64,000 nucleotides of DNA from Dromiciops gliroides. Its lineage: Eukaryota; Chordata; Mammalia; Microbiotheria; Microbiotheriidae. Every line of letters starts with the position of its first letter. Position 1 is the first letter of the stretch. This document shows positions 45,501 through 55,431 of the stretch, piece after piece. The DNA lies in contig NC_057861.1 in assembly GCF_019393635.1 (NCBI RefSeq), positions 735,394,232 through 735,458,231 of the forward strand, in the 5' to 3' direction. The position numbers and the translations under genes are program-made. Under the pieces are notes generated by a model. The model did not search any database. It was not told the DNA's origin and worked only from the letters and a program-made list of their open reading frames with translations.

Positions 45501-48500
45501 CACGAAGTTTAGGGTTCATTTTTCTAATTCACTCAGGCAATAAAACACCCTTCGGACAATCCCCTCCTAGTGAGTGGCAGACTCGAGACCAGCCCGAGTG
45601 TAACTCTTCCTCCCCACGGATGTGCCATGGGTGGGCAGAGAAGCTCAGCCTCGGAGCAGCACATCGATGGTGGGACCGGGAGAAGGGGCGTACACAGGAC
45701 ACAGCCCTTCAGGGAGGACAGAAGGGAAGTGATTGGGGGAATCTAAGGAAAGCAAAAGCAAACACCTCTCCCTGGGCCAGGGGGGCAAAGCCTGGCTGGA
45801 CAAGGAGGCAGCAGCGGGCTGCTGAGAAGAAAAGCAAAGCTTTAAAAGGCTCATGTGAGTGGATGCTGCCAACACGAAGGGGCAGGACAGGGGACTTGTT
45901 CCAGGGGACTCTTCTACCTAAGCAGGTCAGCCCCTTCCCTGAAAGCCCCCAGGGCTCCAAGAGGCGAAGGGTCTCCCCAGGGGCAGAGAGACAGCACGTG
46001 CTGGCGGCAGGACCCAAATCCAGGCCTTCTTGGCTCTAAGGCCAGAGATCAACTACTAACCAAGAAATGTTTCTAACAGCTCCTATTTCTTACAGGTCTT
46101 TCTCAATGCAATGCACCGGCACCCCTGGGTGATGGGCCAAGCAAGCCCCCACACAGGAAAAGCTGGTAAGAAATGGCTTAGATAACCAAGAGCCCAGAGT
46201 CTGCTCACTGGGATGTTCACCAGGGGGAGGCAGTGAAGAGGGACAAAGTGGCCTGCACAGGGAAGTGACCACAACAAGGAAACGAGCTCTTGGGAAACCT
46301 CACAAGGAGGTCACGGTTCCCTGCAGCAGCTCAGCCTCTAAAAACAATCCTCTGTCTCTGACGTTATGTGGGTGGGAGCTAGAGAACGTCACTGCCGCAG
46401 AAGCGCCAAGATTTCAAGTGGCAAGGATAAGGAGGTGGTGAGGATGCACTCAGAACAGCAGGATGGCCGACAGAAGCAGGCAGGGCACAGATCGAGCAGG
46501 CTGCCCCGCTACACGTGACAAGCACGAGAAGAAAGGGGCCGGAACAATGGGCAATTATCGATGGAAGATGGACAGAAAGACACGGACAAGTGCGGTCCAG
46601 GAGGACACGGTGTGGAAGGCAGCCTCCCATCAGGGTAGATCAGAGGGTCTCAGTGGCCACCTAGTCCAATAAAGAGCTGGACAGTGACTGTCCCCACCAC
46701 ATACCCAACATCCTACCGTTCTCCTAGGAGAAGGTGTGCACGTTTTCTGTGAGGGGCCGTCCCACTTCTGGACAGAGCACCAACTGACTGAAGGCCTTCC
46801 TTTTCCTCAAGCCCAGATTTGCCTCTTTGGTCCTTTCACCCATCACAAACAAAACAGACTCAATCCCTCTAGGAGGTGTGTGTGTGTGTGTGGGGGGGTG
46901 TTGAGGGGAAGGAAGAGGCATTATTAAGTGCCTACTCTGTGCTAAGCACTTTACAAATATTCTCTCATTTGGGAGGTGGGCACTATTATTATCCTTGTTT
47001 TACATCTGGGGAAACTGAGGCAGGCAGCAGTGAAGTGACTTGCCCAGGGTCACACAGCTAGTAAGTAGTTTTGAACTCCTGACTCCAGGCCTGGTGTTCT
47101 ATCCACTGCACCCCCCAGCCGCCTCTAGGTGAGAAACTTTCAGACCTTCCAAGACAGTTACTGTCCTGCTTTCTTGCCCCACCAGTTCCTTCAGCCCATC
47201 CTCGCATGGCATTCATTTGTATTCTCCTACCCCCAGTCTCCACTTTGTCCACGCCCTCTACATGTGGCAGAGAGAGGCGGCCACCGCAGCCTCCTCACGT
47301 CTGGAGGCCATGCCTCCCTCCCTGCGCTCCGCCACGCTGGCCTTGTCTCGCTGGGGGGCCGTAAGCCCACTGAAACCCAGAGCATTTGGAAATGAACCAT
47401 CACCTAGCCAGGCATTGGTGAGGCTGATTTGTAAGAGTAAGGCTTAGTCCTCACGCCCCCCGCGCCATTTCACGCTGCATTCTAGCCAGTCCGAGTCTTC
47501 TAAATCCTGTCTGTTTCTCCAAGGTGAGCTCCCCACTCCGGCTTTAGGGAATCTGCCAATCGTAGAAGCCTGCCACCGAGGCCTCTACCCAAGTCACATG
47601 CTAGGAAGGGCACGGATGAGTCAGGGAGTCCTCGGGGGTGGCGGTGGGCAACCTCAATGAGGAAGAGTCCATTTAGGTTGTCTGGGAGCTGTGGAAGGCC
47701 CTCCTCCCCTTTGGGACACGCTGGGGCGTGACATCTCTAGAAGGCCCCTCCAATCACTTCCCTCAGCTTCAGGGGCCTTTCTAATTTTTGGATGTGTGTA
47801 TGTGTATGTGTATATGTGTGTACGTGTATATCTGCGTGTATGTGTACAGGTACATCCGTGTGTATGTATATAGACATATGTATATGTACACACAGTCTAT
47901 ACTTACTATATATACATATAGATACATATACACAGACATTTCTAATTGTGTGTGTATGTGTATATGTATGTACATGTATATCTGTGTGTATGTGTATAGG
48001 TACATCCGTGTGTGTGTATATAGACAGATATGTATGTGTACACACAGTCTATACTTACTATACATACATATACACAGACATTTCTAATTGTGTGTGTGTA
48101 TGTGTATATGTGTATATCTGCGTGTATGTGTATAGGTATATCCGTGTGTGTGTATATAGACAGATATGTATATGTACACACAGCCTATACTTACTATACA
48201 TACATATACATATACACAGACATTTTTAATTGTGTGTGTGTGTGCACGCGCGCGTGCGTGTTCTATCCCCTGTGAGAGCGTAAGCTGCTGATACACAGAA
48301 ACAGGCTCCTTTCTGCCTGTACCCCCAGCATCTAACACTTGGCTGGCATATAACAGGCACTAGGCAAGTGTTTGTGGATAAACTGATAAACATTTTAAAC
48401 TCACACGCCAAGGCCGCCCAGACGGAGGTTTCCTCCCCCTGCAGACTGACGCCCACCCAGCAGGCCCGGGTCTGTCTACCTCTCCTGCTTAGCTCACACC

Positions 48501-51500
48501 GCCATCTTCCCCACAAGAGCAGCGTGCGTCTTGAGGAGCGCTTGGCTAAAGCTGAGGCCAGCTCCTGGAGCTGCGTTCCCCCATCTACCAGCGGAGGAGG
48601 CCTGGCAAAAGCAGGAAGGTCAGCCCCGCGGGGCCTGTCCTCACTGAGCCGAGGCAGGGCCTTCTGACAACTGGTTTCCCTCTAGGCCCTTAGGAACCAC
48701 CGCTCCAATCAGGTAAGCTTCAGAATCCTGTGCATCTTCTTTGTTCAAAAGTCAGCATCAAAGGCCACAGATTTAAGGCTGGAAAGGCCTGAAAGCCAGA
48801 GTCCTCTGCCCTCATTTTCCAGATGAGCCAACCGGATGCCTCTGCCCAGCTTCAAAAACGTTCAGTTACAAAAAAACAAACAAAAAAGCCCCCCAAAACA
48901 CTACTAGGGGGCAGCTAGGTGGCGCAGTGGATAGAGCACCGGCCCTGGATTCAGGAGGACCTGAGTTCAAATCCGGCCTCAGACACTTGACACTTACTAG
49001 CTGTGTGACCCTGGGAAAGTCACTTAACCCTCACTGCCCGGCAAAAAACCAAAACCGAAAACCAAAAACCAAAAAACCATTCAGTTACTCCGTGGGCTCA
49101 CTGTTAATCCCAACTGACAACTGCCCTCTTTCCTCAAGGACATGGTTTCCTCATCACCCCACTGCTCGGGCTCCCCACTCGAGGGTCCGTGCACACTCTC
49201 CCAGCTTCCCGAAGCCCCTCGATCACAAAAGCAGACCTGCAGCCATCACTCCCTCCTTCCCTCCCTGCCAGGTGCCCACCATTCCTACTCCAGCAGCCCC
49301 TTTGTCCTTGGAGCGAGGGCCATATCCACCATAAGACGCTGCTGCTGGGTGGGTTCCTCTACATCTTAAGGATGAAGGTGTTTTTAAAGCAAGTCAAGAA
49401 AAGCTGAGTTGCCCTCCCTGGCTCCTACAGCGCATGACCTATGGCATATCTATGCCAGGATCTCAGGGTGTCTCCTGAACACATCTAAGGCCGGTTGTAG
49501 ACCCAGGAGACAAAATCATTTCTCTTGCTGCCTCCATCAAATTCTGGGCCAGGGACTTGCTATCAAGCCTCCCAAAACTCCCTGTGGTGGTTTTCAGTCA
49601 ACAAGCAGAGGGCCCACACGCCCTTGGCCAGAAAGTGAGAAGTGATGGGGCAGTCTGAATATACTCTATGTCGTCTGTCTTTCATATTCCCATTAAAATG
49701 CCAAATAATAATAGATGAATTAGTCCAAAGTTTTTATTTAGAAATATTAGTTAGAAAAACTGATGATACGTCTAAATGGTGTGATTTTCTAACATTCCTT
49801 TAAAATCCAGCTGCAGCCCATTACAACCCAGTAACCTTTGCAAAGCTGAACTTGGGACGTTCCTCCTGATTTCCCTAATGGCACTGGTCACTGAGACTCA
49901 CCTCCTCGTCTTGTTCCCCATGACCCGTCTGTTACAGAGTCGTGTGGATTCTGTATTCAGAACACCTTTCACACCCCCTTTTCACCTTTAGACTGACACC
50001 CCTCTACTGGGGCCCTCATCCCCCTACCCCTAACCAGGGCCCTAACCAGCCACCCTCCTCTTCCTGGTACACAGGTCTGACCATGCACCCTGCCCATCCA
50101 AGAGCCTTAGAGGCCTCCCACTGTCTTGAGGACAAAAGAGGAACTCCTGAGTCAGACACTTCTAGCCCCAGCCTCCCCTGAACTGTGTGGCTTCACATTC
50201 TTCTGCTTTGTGCAGACTATGTGCTCGCCTGGCGAGAACCCTGACTTCCAGGAAGCCGTGCCAGCTCCATTTCCATGTATTCCTATAGCCTGGTCCTGCT
50301 TCTCCCTCCTTCTACTTCTCATCATCTTCCTCTTGCTCTAGGCTCGATTTTACTGCTTCCTGCACTGGTAAAGTTCTGATAACCCCAAAGACCAAGAGTC
50401 CATGCGAGTAGTAATGAGGGTCTGCATACTAAAGTGCGGGGAGTGGGCACAGAGAGGAGAGAAGAAGGTGAGAGAAGGGAGAGAGAAGTGAGGTGGCTTC
50501 ACGCATGTGGCGCGTGCTTGGCCAGGAAAATTAAAGGAGAGGGAGCCTGCCAAGGTTTTGAACACGGGTGGCCGGTACAGCCACAGACAGAAAGACTTAA
50601 GTGAGAAAGAGGAACAAGTTCACGGGGCGACACAGTAAGCTTGATTTTAGACACGGGCGAGGACACCTGGGGAGCTCGGGGTCGCGGGGAGAGAACCTTG
50701 GGGAGCACCCACCTGAAGGAATAAGGAAGAGGAGGACAAGCCAGCAGAGGAGACAGAGGAAGAGAACCAGAGCAGTGTGGAATCTCTGAACCTGCAAGGA
50801 CAGGCAGAAGGAAGGGCCGGTCAACAGAATCAAACCCTGAAGCAAAGTCAAGCAGGAGGGCAAGGATGAGGTCACGAGGGAGGGATGTGGAGGAGAACAG
50901 CTTAGTGGCGGGCACTGAGAAGAGAGAAGGTGGTGCGAGAAGGTGGGCCTCGGGGAGAGACGGCTCTTACGAGGGGAGACAGAGGAGGCGTAGCAGCCGA
51001 AGGAGAGCCGAGTGCGAGGAAGTGAACTGCAGCGGAAACACCTTCCTGCTTTGGGGGCGGGGGAGGGCTGGGCCAGGGTCACAGGCCGCAAATGGGTAGC
51101 CTGGAGGGAGAAGGCAAATTCTACCAAGGGCTATCGCCACAAGAGGCCCCAGAGAGTGGAAGCGGCCCTGTCTCTACGGCCACCATTTAGCAGAAAAGTG
51201 CACATTTAATGGGCTGATTGGCAGAGTGGAAAAGTGGTGCTAGGGTCTGCAAGGCAGACTAGGCAGGGCTGGAGAAGATTTAAGTCAACAGGAAAATAAA
51301 TCACTGAACCATCATGCAGCTAAAGAACGGGGGGCTTTCCCAAGAATCTGACTTCACAACCTGGTTTAGTTTTACGGTGCGGACGGAACTTGCCTGCTTG
51401 GGCACTATCTCTCACATGTCCACCCCTGTAACACAGCCCGAGCAGAACCAGAACTTGACACGGCCGTTCTAACATTAAGGGCCTCAGGAAAATGAAAGCT

Positions 51501-54500
51501 TTTGTGACTGGCTCACGTATGAGTCATCCCCGGCCCTCCATTTGGATGTGATCCACACACCAGCTCTTTGCAGAAAAGACAATGCGTGGCCAGATAGAGA
51601 AATGCTTTTCTGAATGCTTCCATCCTACTTTTTATACCTCCCGTGAAAGAACCCTTGAGGAGCATGAGCTAGCCAACAAAGCAAAGCCCGCCTACCCCTA
51701 GGTTCATCTCGCAAGAGGGGTCAGCACCTTTTGCCATCTTTTCTCCTTCAGTGACTGAACCTACGGATCAGGATGTTATTGAGGATATGAAATACGGAGA
51801 TGTTTCAAGAGAAAGCTGTCCTTGCAATCTTATTCTAACATTAAAGATACATCAAGGCAGAGGGCAGGGAGGAAGTTTGCTTGTGTTTGGAACTGTACTA
51901 CAAGGCAAACATTAGAGAGAGAATGGAGAAAAATGTGGCCTTATGGTTAAAGTATTCTCTTAGGATGAATTTTGTAGGCTATGGGGCAGCTGACTCAAAG
52001 GGTGTTAGCACACATTTAAAATCATTCAATTTTATGCGTTAAGGGAATCTCAATATTCCTTCAAAATCGATGCTAAGACATAAGAGCTTTACATTTTTTT
52101 TTTTATGCAAGAAGGATCCCAGGGCTCTGACAATTAAAGGCTGGGGGAGAGGAGGAGGAAAGGCTTGGTGATTCTCGCCTTCATTCTTTGCTGCAGAGTG
52201 CCTGAACTGGGTCGTCTGGCCCAAGCTCCGAGGCTCCTTGAGCCACAAGAGCTAAGAGGATTGTTGGGAGAGAAGTGGGATGCATTCATTCAACGACATC
52301 GATTTAAAAGCGCCAACGACCGACAGCCCAATTCAGAGGAGAGAAGGTGTCCTACCTTGCATGTCAAAGACCTAGTGCACGGCTTCTTGGTCTCCACATC
52401 AATGACACCACAATATATGTCAGGATCAAATTCTCTCTCTGTCAGAAAGATACAGACACATTACAATTACCCCTGGAATGCCCCATAGCATGTATTTTCC
52501 CTTCAGTCATAAGATGACTAATTATATTTTAAGTTACAAATTCCTCTCTATCTAAACATGCGAAACGATAAACTAATCAATCCACCACGTACCAGTACTG
52601 ATTTAAGGATGAAAAAAAAAGAGATGTGATTTTGTTTTCTGAGTCTCTTTCCCTCTCTGGCCCTAGGGATTGGATAACCTTGAAGGTCTCTTCCTAGCTA
52701 AGATCCCCATGAAGTACTTGAAAGGAGAAGGAAGGGGCAGCTAGGTGGCCCATTGGATAAAGCACCAGCCCTGGATTCAGGTAGACCTGAGTTCAAATCT
52801 GCCCTCAGACACTTGATACTTACTAGCTGTGTGACCCTGGGCAAGTCACTTAACCCTCACTGCCCTACCAAAAAAAAAAAAAAACAAAAAAGAAGAAAAA
52901 GAAAAAAAGAAAGGAGAAGGAAGCATCTCTGAGAGAGTATGGGAAGCACTCTCGCTCTCTCTCTCTCATATTCTCCTCTTCCTCTCTCTCAAACTAGACT
53001 AGAGAAACAGGTGAGGAAACAGCTCATCCTCTTCACTGCAAACAATGACAGCACCTATCACATGCTAGTTAAACCAGAACACTTTTCACGTGACATCACC
53101 CAAGAGAGTGCTAGGGGTAGGGTCAGCATGGAAGACAGAGGGCTAGAGCCAGAAGGCCTAGGCTTGATTCCTGGCTGTGCCACCCGGTAGCTGTGTGCCC
53201 AGGGCTCCTTCGGACCGATCCCTCCCACCGTACAGGAGGTGCCAATCTGCATCAGTGGAGCAAGTCTTTACAAAGGGAATTTCCCTCTGCTGCTGGGATC
53301 ACAGGTCCAGACCAGAAAACCAGATGTTTTTAAAAAGCCCACAAAACCCCCAACAAACACAAAAACCAAAACCCAAAGACAAATCCCTCAAAGCCAAGAG
53401 CCGAGGGGATAAACACGCAGCCTCTGAGTCACCCTGAGGGCTCGATGGGAAGTGCGGGCACTGCCTGAACGGATTAAGTGCCTCGACTTTCTGGAGAAAA
53501 GGGAGCAGGGAGAGAGCAGCAGAGGCAAAGTTACCTGATAATCTCTTATGTAAAAATTTCCTATGGTTTGAATGATCTTCTGGCTTCTTTTCCAAAACCG
53601 GAGGGGCAGGAAGAAGACCTTGACCATTCAGTATGTGTCCAGGGGAAGGCAAGGGTGGCTTTGGTATGGAGGGACAATTAAGGCCAGTCTTGATGGAGGA
53701 GCTCACAGCAGCAGAGCCGGCCGAACCAAGAGCAGTTTTCAGTAGGGCTCCATCCATCTTTGGGTGGATCTTTTCTACCTTGACTGAAGGCGTCAAGCTA
53801 CCATGGATGGAGAGAAAAAAAGAAGACAGGAACCTCAGAGATGGGCAGGTAATAGGGGGTGGGGGTGTCTGGTCCAGAAAAGTTTCTTAACCAGAGGTTC
53901 GTTCTCAAGGGTGTCCAGGACACCAGATGCAGGGACAAAGGGGAGGGCCTCTCGGAGGGCAGAGTGAAAGATCCGAGGGGACTGACACATGGGAGCTCAC
54001 ACCAGAGACACCAGGAGGTGTGGTGGGTGGCAGGACAGCTGGCCTGGGCTCACAAGACTGAGCCATCCTTGGTGGGTGGCCCTGGTTCTCAAAGCCCCAG
54101 GCAACTCTCAGAAACCAAGCTACAGGGGAGCTGCCCACCTCCATCAGGTCTTCTGTGTGGAGAATTTGTAGGTGAGGACAAAAAACAAGACAAACAAAAA
54201 CACCAAATCTGTAAAAAGCCAGAAAGACCACCCAGAGGATCCTTATGGGCAAAACTTTCTTAAAAACAATGCTCTCAAAAGAAAAAAGATTAAAAATAAA
54301 ATACAGGAAAGCTTCACAGATTCAGCCCAACTGGAAACAAAGCCCGTCTTAATGACAGCAGTGTGCAGCATCCTGACTCAAAGTAGGCTAAGAGAGTGTT
54401 GCCAAGAGCAGAGAGACTCTGGGAGGCTGTCGCTAAAGTAACACAAATCATTTCAGACGAACATATCAACTGCCCACAAAATCATTCTCCTCCACCTCAC

Positions 54501-54801
54501 TCGGGTTTTTGTTAAGAGCTGGGCTGGCAGGTAAACCTAGCCCAGCCCTGTGTAAATGTCCTTGATCCTGAGCAGTCCCGGCTTCCACCGATGACATGCT
54601 TGTACAGGTTAGGACTGCGTGAGTCACTGGCTGGGCTGGCATTTGGCTTGGCTTTCTTCTCTGTGCCCAGGACTGTGACGTCCTGGGGGCCTGGGACCTT
54701 CACCACGGCAAACCAGTGCCCCTGAACATGGCTGCTTCCCCATGCTGACAACATGCTGCGGAGGGGATCTCGCTGAGTTAGGATGTGGAGGCCAGCGAGA
54801 A

Positions 54802-54861
<60 letters not shown>

Positions 54862-55431
54862 CGTCTCTGACCCAGGAAGCCTCCCACCACACATGGGACC
54901 TGGACCCGAGCCAAAAATCTGACTGGGAGTAAGCTTCTTTCTCTTTGCTTATCACTCTCTTGACCCGTCCAAAACTTGCTTGAGGGGCATGGGTGTCCTC
55001 CTCTGCCTCCTGCCCTTTTTAGCCTGGCAAGATGCAGGGGCTAGCCCCTGATTACCTCAGAAAGAAGAGGTGCAATCAGTCTGCTCCTGGTTCTCCCTGT
55101 GGGGACCCTCCTCTCATTCCTCACACTGATCAGAGCCCTCTTTGCTATCCCAGTGACAGAGAACACACTCACATTTTATCATGGGGAATTCGGCCATGTT
55201 GTACCGGATGCATCGGCCTACTGTTTCCACTGAGCTGCGGTTTGTCTTTGGGCGATTTCAACAACTTGGAATTGGACGAGGGCGCGCTGATGACGCCTCC
55301 GCCACAAGAGCGACTGTTCCCACCTGCGCTGCTGTTGTTACCTTTGCTTTTGGACAGGGAAGAAAAGAAGGAATACATGGAAGAGGGTGGTGCCGTCAGA
55401 GGGGGCTTGTTGGAGGAGCTGTGTCTTCTTT
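33514..55431 (-). CDS. ATXN7: ATXN7 (ataxin-7), 3' portion: 8 coding exons, 5' end outside window
   Basis: Exons in transcript order: 55431-55173, 53797-53535, 52438-52356, 45093-44819, 40039-39841, 39436-39315, 36651-35655 and 33531-33514. Lengths and phases fit at every junction and give about 737 residues, from just before the last zinc-ligand histidine of the N-terminal zinc finger (ERRHSSS) to the C-terminus LLHQPKARP. Known of the family: ataxin-7 (yeast Sgf73) anchors the USP22/ATXN7L3/ENY2 deubiquitinase module to SAGA in the nucleus. The SCA7 domain, with ligands C-x10-C-x5-C-x2-H in [21 protein letters not shown], is split over two exons here; nuclear-localisation-like clusters GRRKRF and GKKRKN follow. 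Length matches mammalian ATXN7. Oddities are a Q7 run after the SCA7 domain and a 24-residue Ser run. ATXN7L1/L2 paralogues were considered, but the PKARP end and the PSMD6 neighbour point to ATXN7. Confidence 0.96.
34713..34888 (+). mobile_element. WSINE-type SINE in the last ATXN7 intron
   Basis: gagcagctaggtggcgcagt to cctcattgccctg, then a long A/C-rich tail. Flanks share aaagcgactga / aaagcaactga. Confidence 0.9.
34930..35015 (-). mobile_element. SINE fragment (MIR/WSINE core)
   Basis: gttaagtgacttacacagag, tcacacatctagtaagtgtc and ctgaatttgaactcagg, just after the SINE at 34713-34888. Confidence 0.6.
35418..35570 (+). mobile_element. hAT/MER-like DNA transposon remnant in last ATXN7 intron
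   Basis: aagggttcttaacctagagt, tgcattttattttatgtact, cattgttctgagaagtccac aggcttcccc. Lies 85 bp downstream of the large ATXN7 exon. Confidence 0.65.
35655..36651 (-). CDS. ATXN7: ATXN7 large coding exon with polyserine tract
   Basis: Acceptor ttatctccccctag, then (K)[55 protein letters not shown], about 24 Ser (36147-36218), [49 protein letters not shown] and NNSLLHQ, donor GTAAGA. 997 nt = 1 + 332 codons. If the donor were not used the frame would run on for 14 codons to a stop at 35610-35612, a possible alternative C-terminus. Confidence 0.96.
36147..36218 (-). repeat. ATXN7: TCC/TCT repeat coding 24 Ser in ATXN7
   Basis: 24 consecutive Ser codons: one TCT, nineteen TCC, then TCT TCC TCT TCT. 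The + strand is a GGA-repeat purine run. Confidence 0.93.
36652..39314 (-). other. ATXN7 intron
   Basis: Mostly unique. A short L2-tail-like piece (ctatgagctccctctgagca, gcactaaataggggcttgct) lies at about 37920-38010. Confidence 0.5.
39315..39436 (-). CDS. ATXN7: ATXN7 coding exon: [12 protein letters not shown] segment
   Basis: A 122-nt exon hidden in a mixed region. Acceptor ttttcag-like, then [20 protein letters not shown] and [17 protein letters not shown], donor GTGAGT. 40 codons + 2, completed by the G that opens the next exon to give KKIPP. More substituted relative to remembered human ATXN7 than neighbouring exons, with several residues resembling the ATXN7L1 paralogue. Confidence 0.92.
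39841..40039 (-). CDS. ATXN7: ATXN7 coding exon: acidic [10 protein letters not shown] segment
   Basis: Acceptor ctgcccctccag, then (R)[50 protein letters not shown] and PAS, donor GTAAGT. 199 nt = 1 + 66 codons, ending in phase 0. Confidence 0.95.
40040..43099 (-). other. GC/CT-rich ATXN7 intron segment
   Basis: Stop-poor, C+T-rich on +, so many overlapping long frames appear on both strands without any recognisable protein. Likely old LINE-derived material, especially after 41800, plus a CA run at about 40632-40656. Confidence 0.5.
43100..43790 (+). mobile_element. Ancient LINE (L2-like) fragment
   Basis: CT-rich block with gcctctgcctgcacctccaa, ggaccattccaacagctttc, ggtcactcccctcctcaaaa, ctggcatttaaa-type motif, and ttccacatgccagacaaacc. 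Family assignment from memory. Confidence 0.5.
43801..43884 (+). repeat. (CCAT)n microsatellite
   Basis: About 17-18 CCAT units followed by four CCAC-type units; very regular. Sits inside ATXN7 intron and an L2-like element. Confidence 0.95.
44819..45093 (-). CDS. ATXN7: ATXN7 coding exon: second half of SCA7 domain, basic NLS, CAG/Gln run
   Basis: Acceptor tttgacttgcag, then [38 protein letters not shown], seven Gln encoded by pure CAG (44959-44979), then a Pro-rich segment ending HNPSLP(R), donor GTCAGT. 275 nt = 91 codons + 2. The human protein, as I recall it, has only SQQPPQP in place of the Q7 run. Confidence 0.95.
44959..44979 (-). repeat. ATXN7: CAG(7) microsatellite coding Gln7 in ATXN7
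   Basis: Seven uninterrupted CTG on the + strand (CAG in the transcript), flanked by CGTCAGCCAGAC and ATAACAGCT. In frame, encodes Q7 between RQPD and ITALRE. Confidence 0.95.
45094..46914 (-). other. ATXN7 intron segment
   Basis: Mixed-composition unique sequence; a MIR-like scrap may lie near 45960-46060. Nothing else recognised. A TG run (about 46876-46892) lies at its end. Confidence 0.4.
46915..47125 (-). mobile_element. MIR/MAR1-type SINE
   Basis: ctgtgctaagcactttacaa, ggaaactgaggcaggcagca, gacttgcccagggtcacaca, tctatccactgcaccccccag. Confidence 0.82.
47778..48262 (+). repeat. TG-rich minisatellite, three copies of a ~142-160 bp unit
   Basis: The phrase ctatacttactata(c/t)atacat followed by acacagacatttctaattgtg recurs near 47938, 48080 and 48222. 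Each unit runs from (TG/TATG)n through a CA-rich part. The last unit ends in an alternating (TG)(CG) tract at about 48231-48260. Confidence 0.88.
48255..48380 (+). mobile_element. L2-like 3' end
   Basis: ttctatcccctgtgagagcg, then tgtacccccagcatctaaca, ggctggcatataacaggcac taggcaagtgtt. Confidence 0.5.
48905..49075 (+). mobile_element. WSINE-type SINE
   Basis: gggggcagctaggtggcgca to cctcactgcccggc, then a (CAAAAAC)n-like tail. An older A-rich tail precedes it at 48869-48890; ttcagttac occurs on both sides of the pair (near 48861 and 49080). Confidence 0.9.
49890..50345 (+). mobile_element. Ancient LINE (L2-like) fragment
   Basis: ggtctgaccatgcaccctgc, gaggcctcccactgtcttga, ggacaaaagaggaactcctg and later ttctgctttgtgcag. 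Same general architecture as 43100-43790. Confidence 0.45.
50346..52355 (-). other. ATXN7 intron segment, purine-rich 50430-51060
   Basis: The 50430-51060 part is G+A-rich on + (gagaggagagaagaaggtga, aagtcaagcaggagggcaag) and resembles reverse-oriented L2-like repeats elsewhere in the window. The rest is unique AT-richer DNA next to the SCA7 exon. Confidence 0.4.
52356..52438 (-). CDS. ATXN7: ATXN7 coding exon: first half of SCA7 domain
   Basis: An 83-nt exon with no long reading frame of its own. Acceptor ctgacag, then (E)[15 protein letters not shown] and [12 protein letters not shown], donor GTAGGA. Phase (2 + 27 codons) fits both neighbours. It carries three Cys ligands of the SCA7 zinc-binding domain; the His is the second residue of the next exon. 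Confidence 0.94.
52735..52908 (+). mobile_element. WSINE-type SINE
   Basis: gggcagctaggtggcccatt to cctcactgcccta with A-rich tail. Perfect 15-bp duplication gaaaggagaaggaag at 52720-52734 and 52909-52923. Confidence 0.95.
53118..53240 (+). mobile_element. MIR-type SINE fragment
   Basis: agggctagagccagaaggcc, ttgattcctggctgtgccac, ggtagctgtgtgcccagggc. Confidence 0.55.
53535..53797 (-). CDS. ATXN7: ATXN7 coding exon: [15 protein letters not shown] segment
   Basis: Acceptor catggtag, then (I)[56 protein letters not shown], donor GTAACT (weak). 263 nt = 1 + 87 codons + 1. Aligns without gaps, as far as I recall the human protein, over the conserved [12 protein letters not shown] and KKPED motifs. 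Confidence 0.95.
54804..54857 (+). repeat. (AG)27 microsatellite
   Basis: Uninterrupted AG dinucleotide run of 54 bp in an ATXN7 intron. Confidence 0.95.
55173..55431 (-). CDS. ATXN7: ATXN7 coding exon: end of zinc finger and Ser/Lys-rich linker
   Basis: Acceptor ttgcttttcag, then (E)[32 protein letters not shown] and [15 protein letters not shown](I), donor GTGAGT. 259 nt = 2 + 85 codons + 2. The His of RRH is the last ligand of the zinc finger whose other ligands are in the upstream exon, outside the window. Confidence 0.95.

Noticed and set aside
47654-48338. Cys/Val/Tyr- or Thr/His-rich frames of about 80-145 codons
   Set aside because: They are translations of the TG/CA minisatellite.
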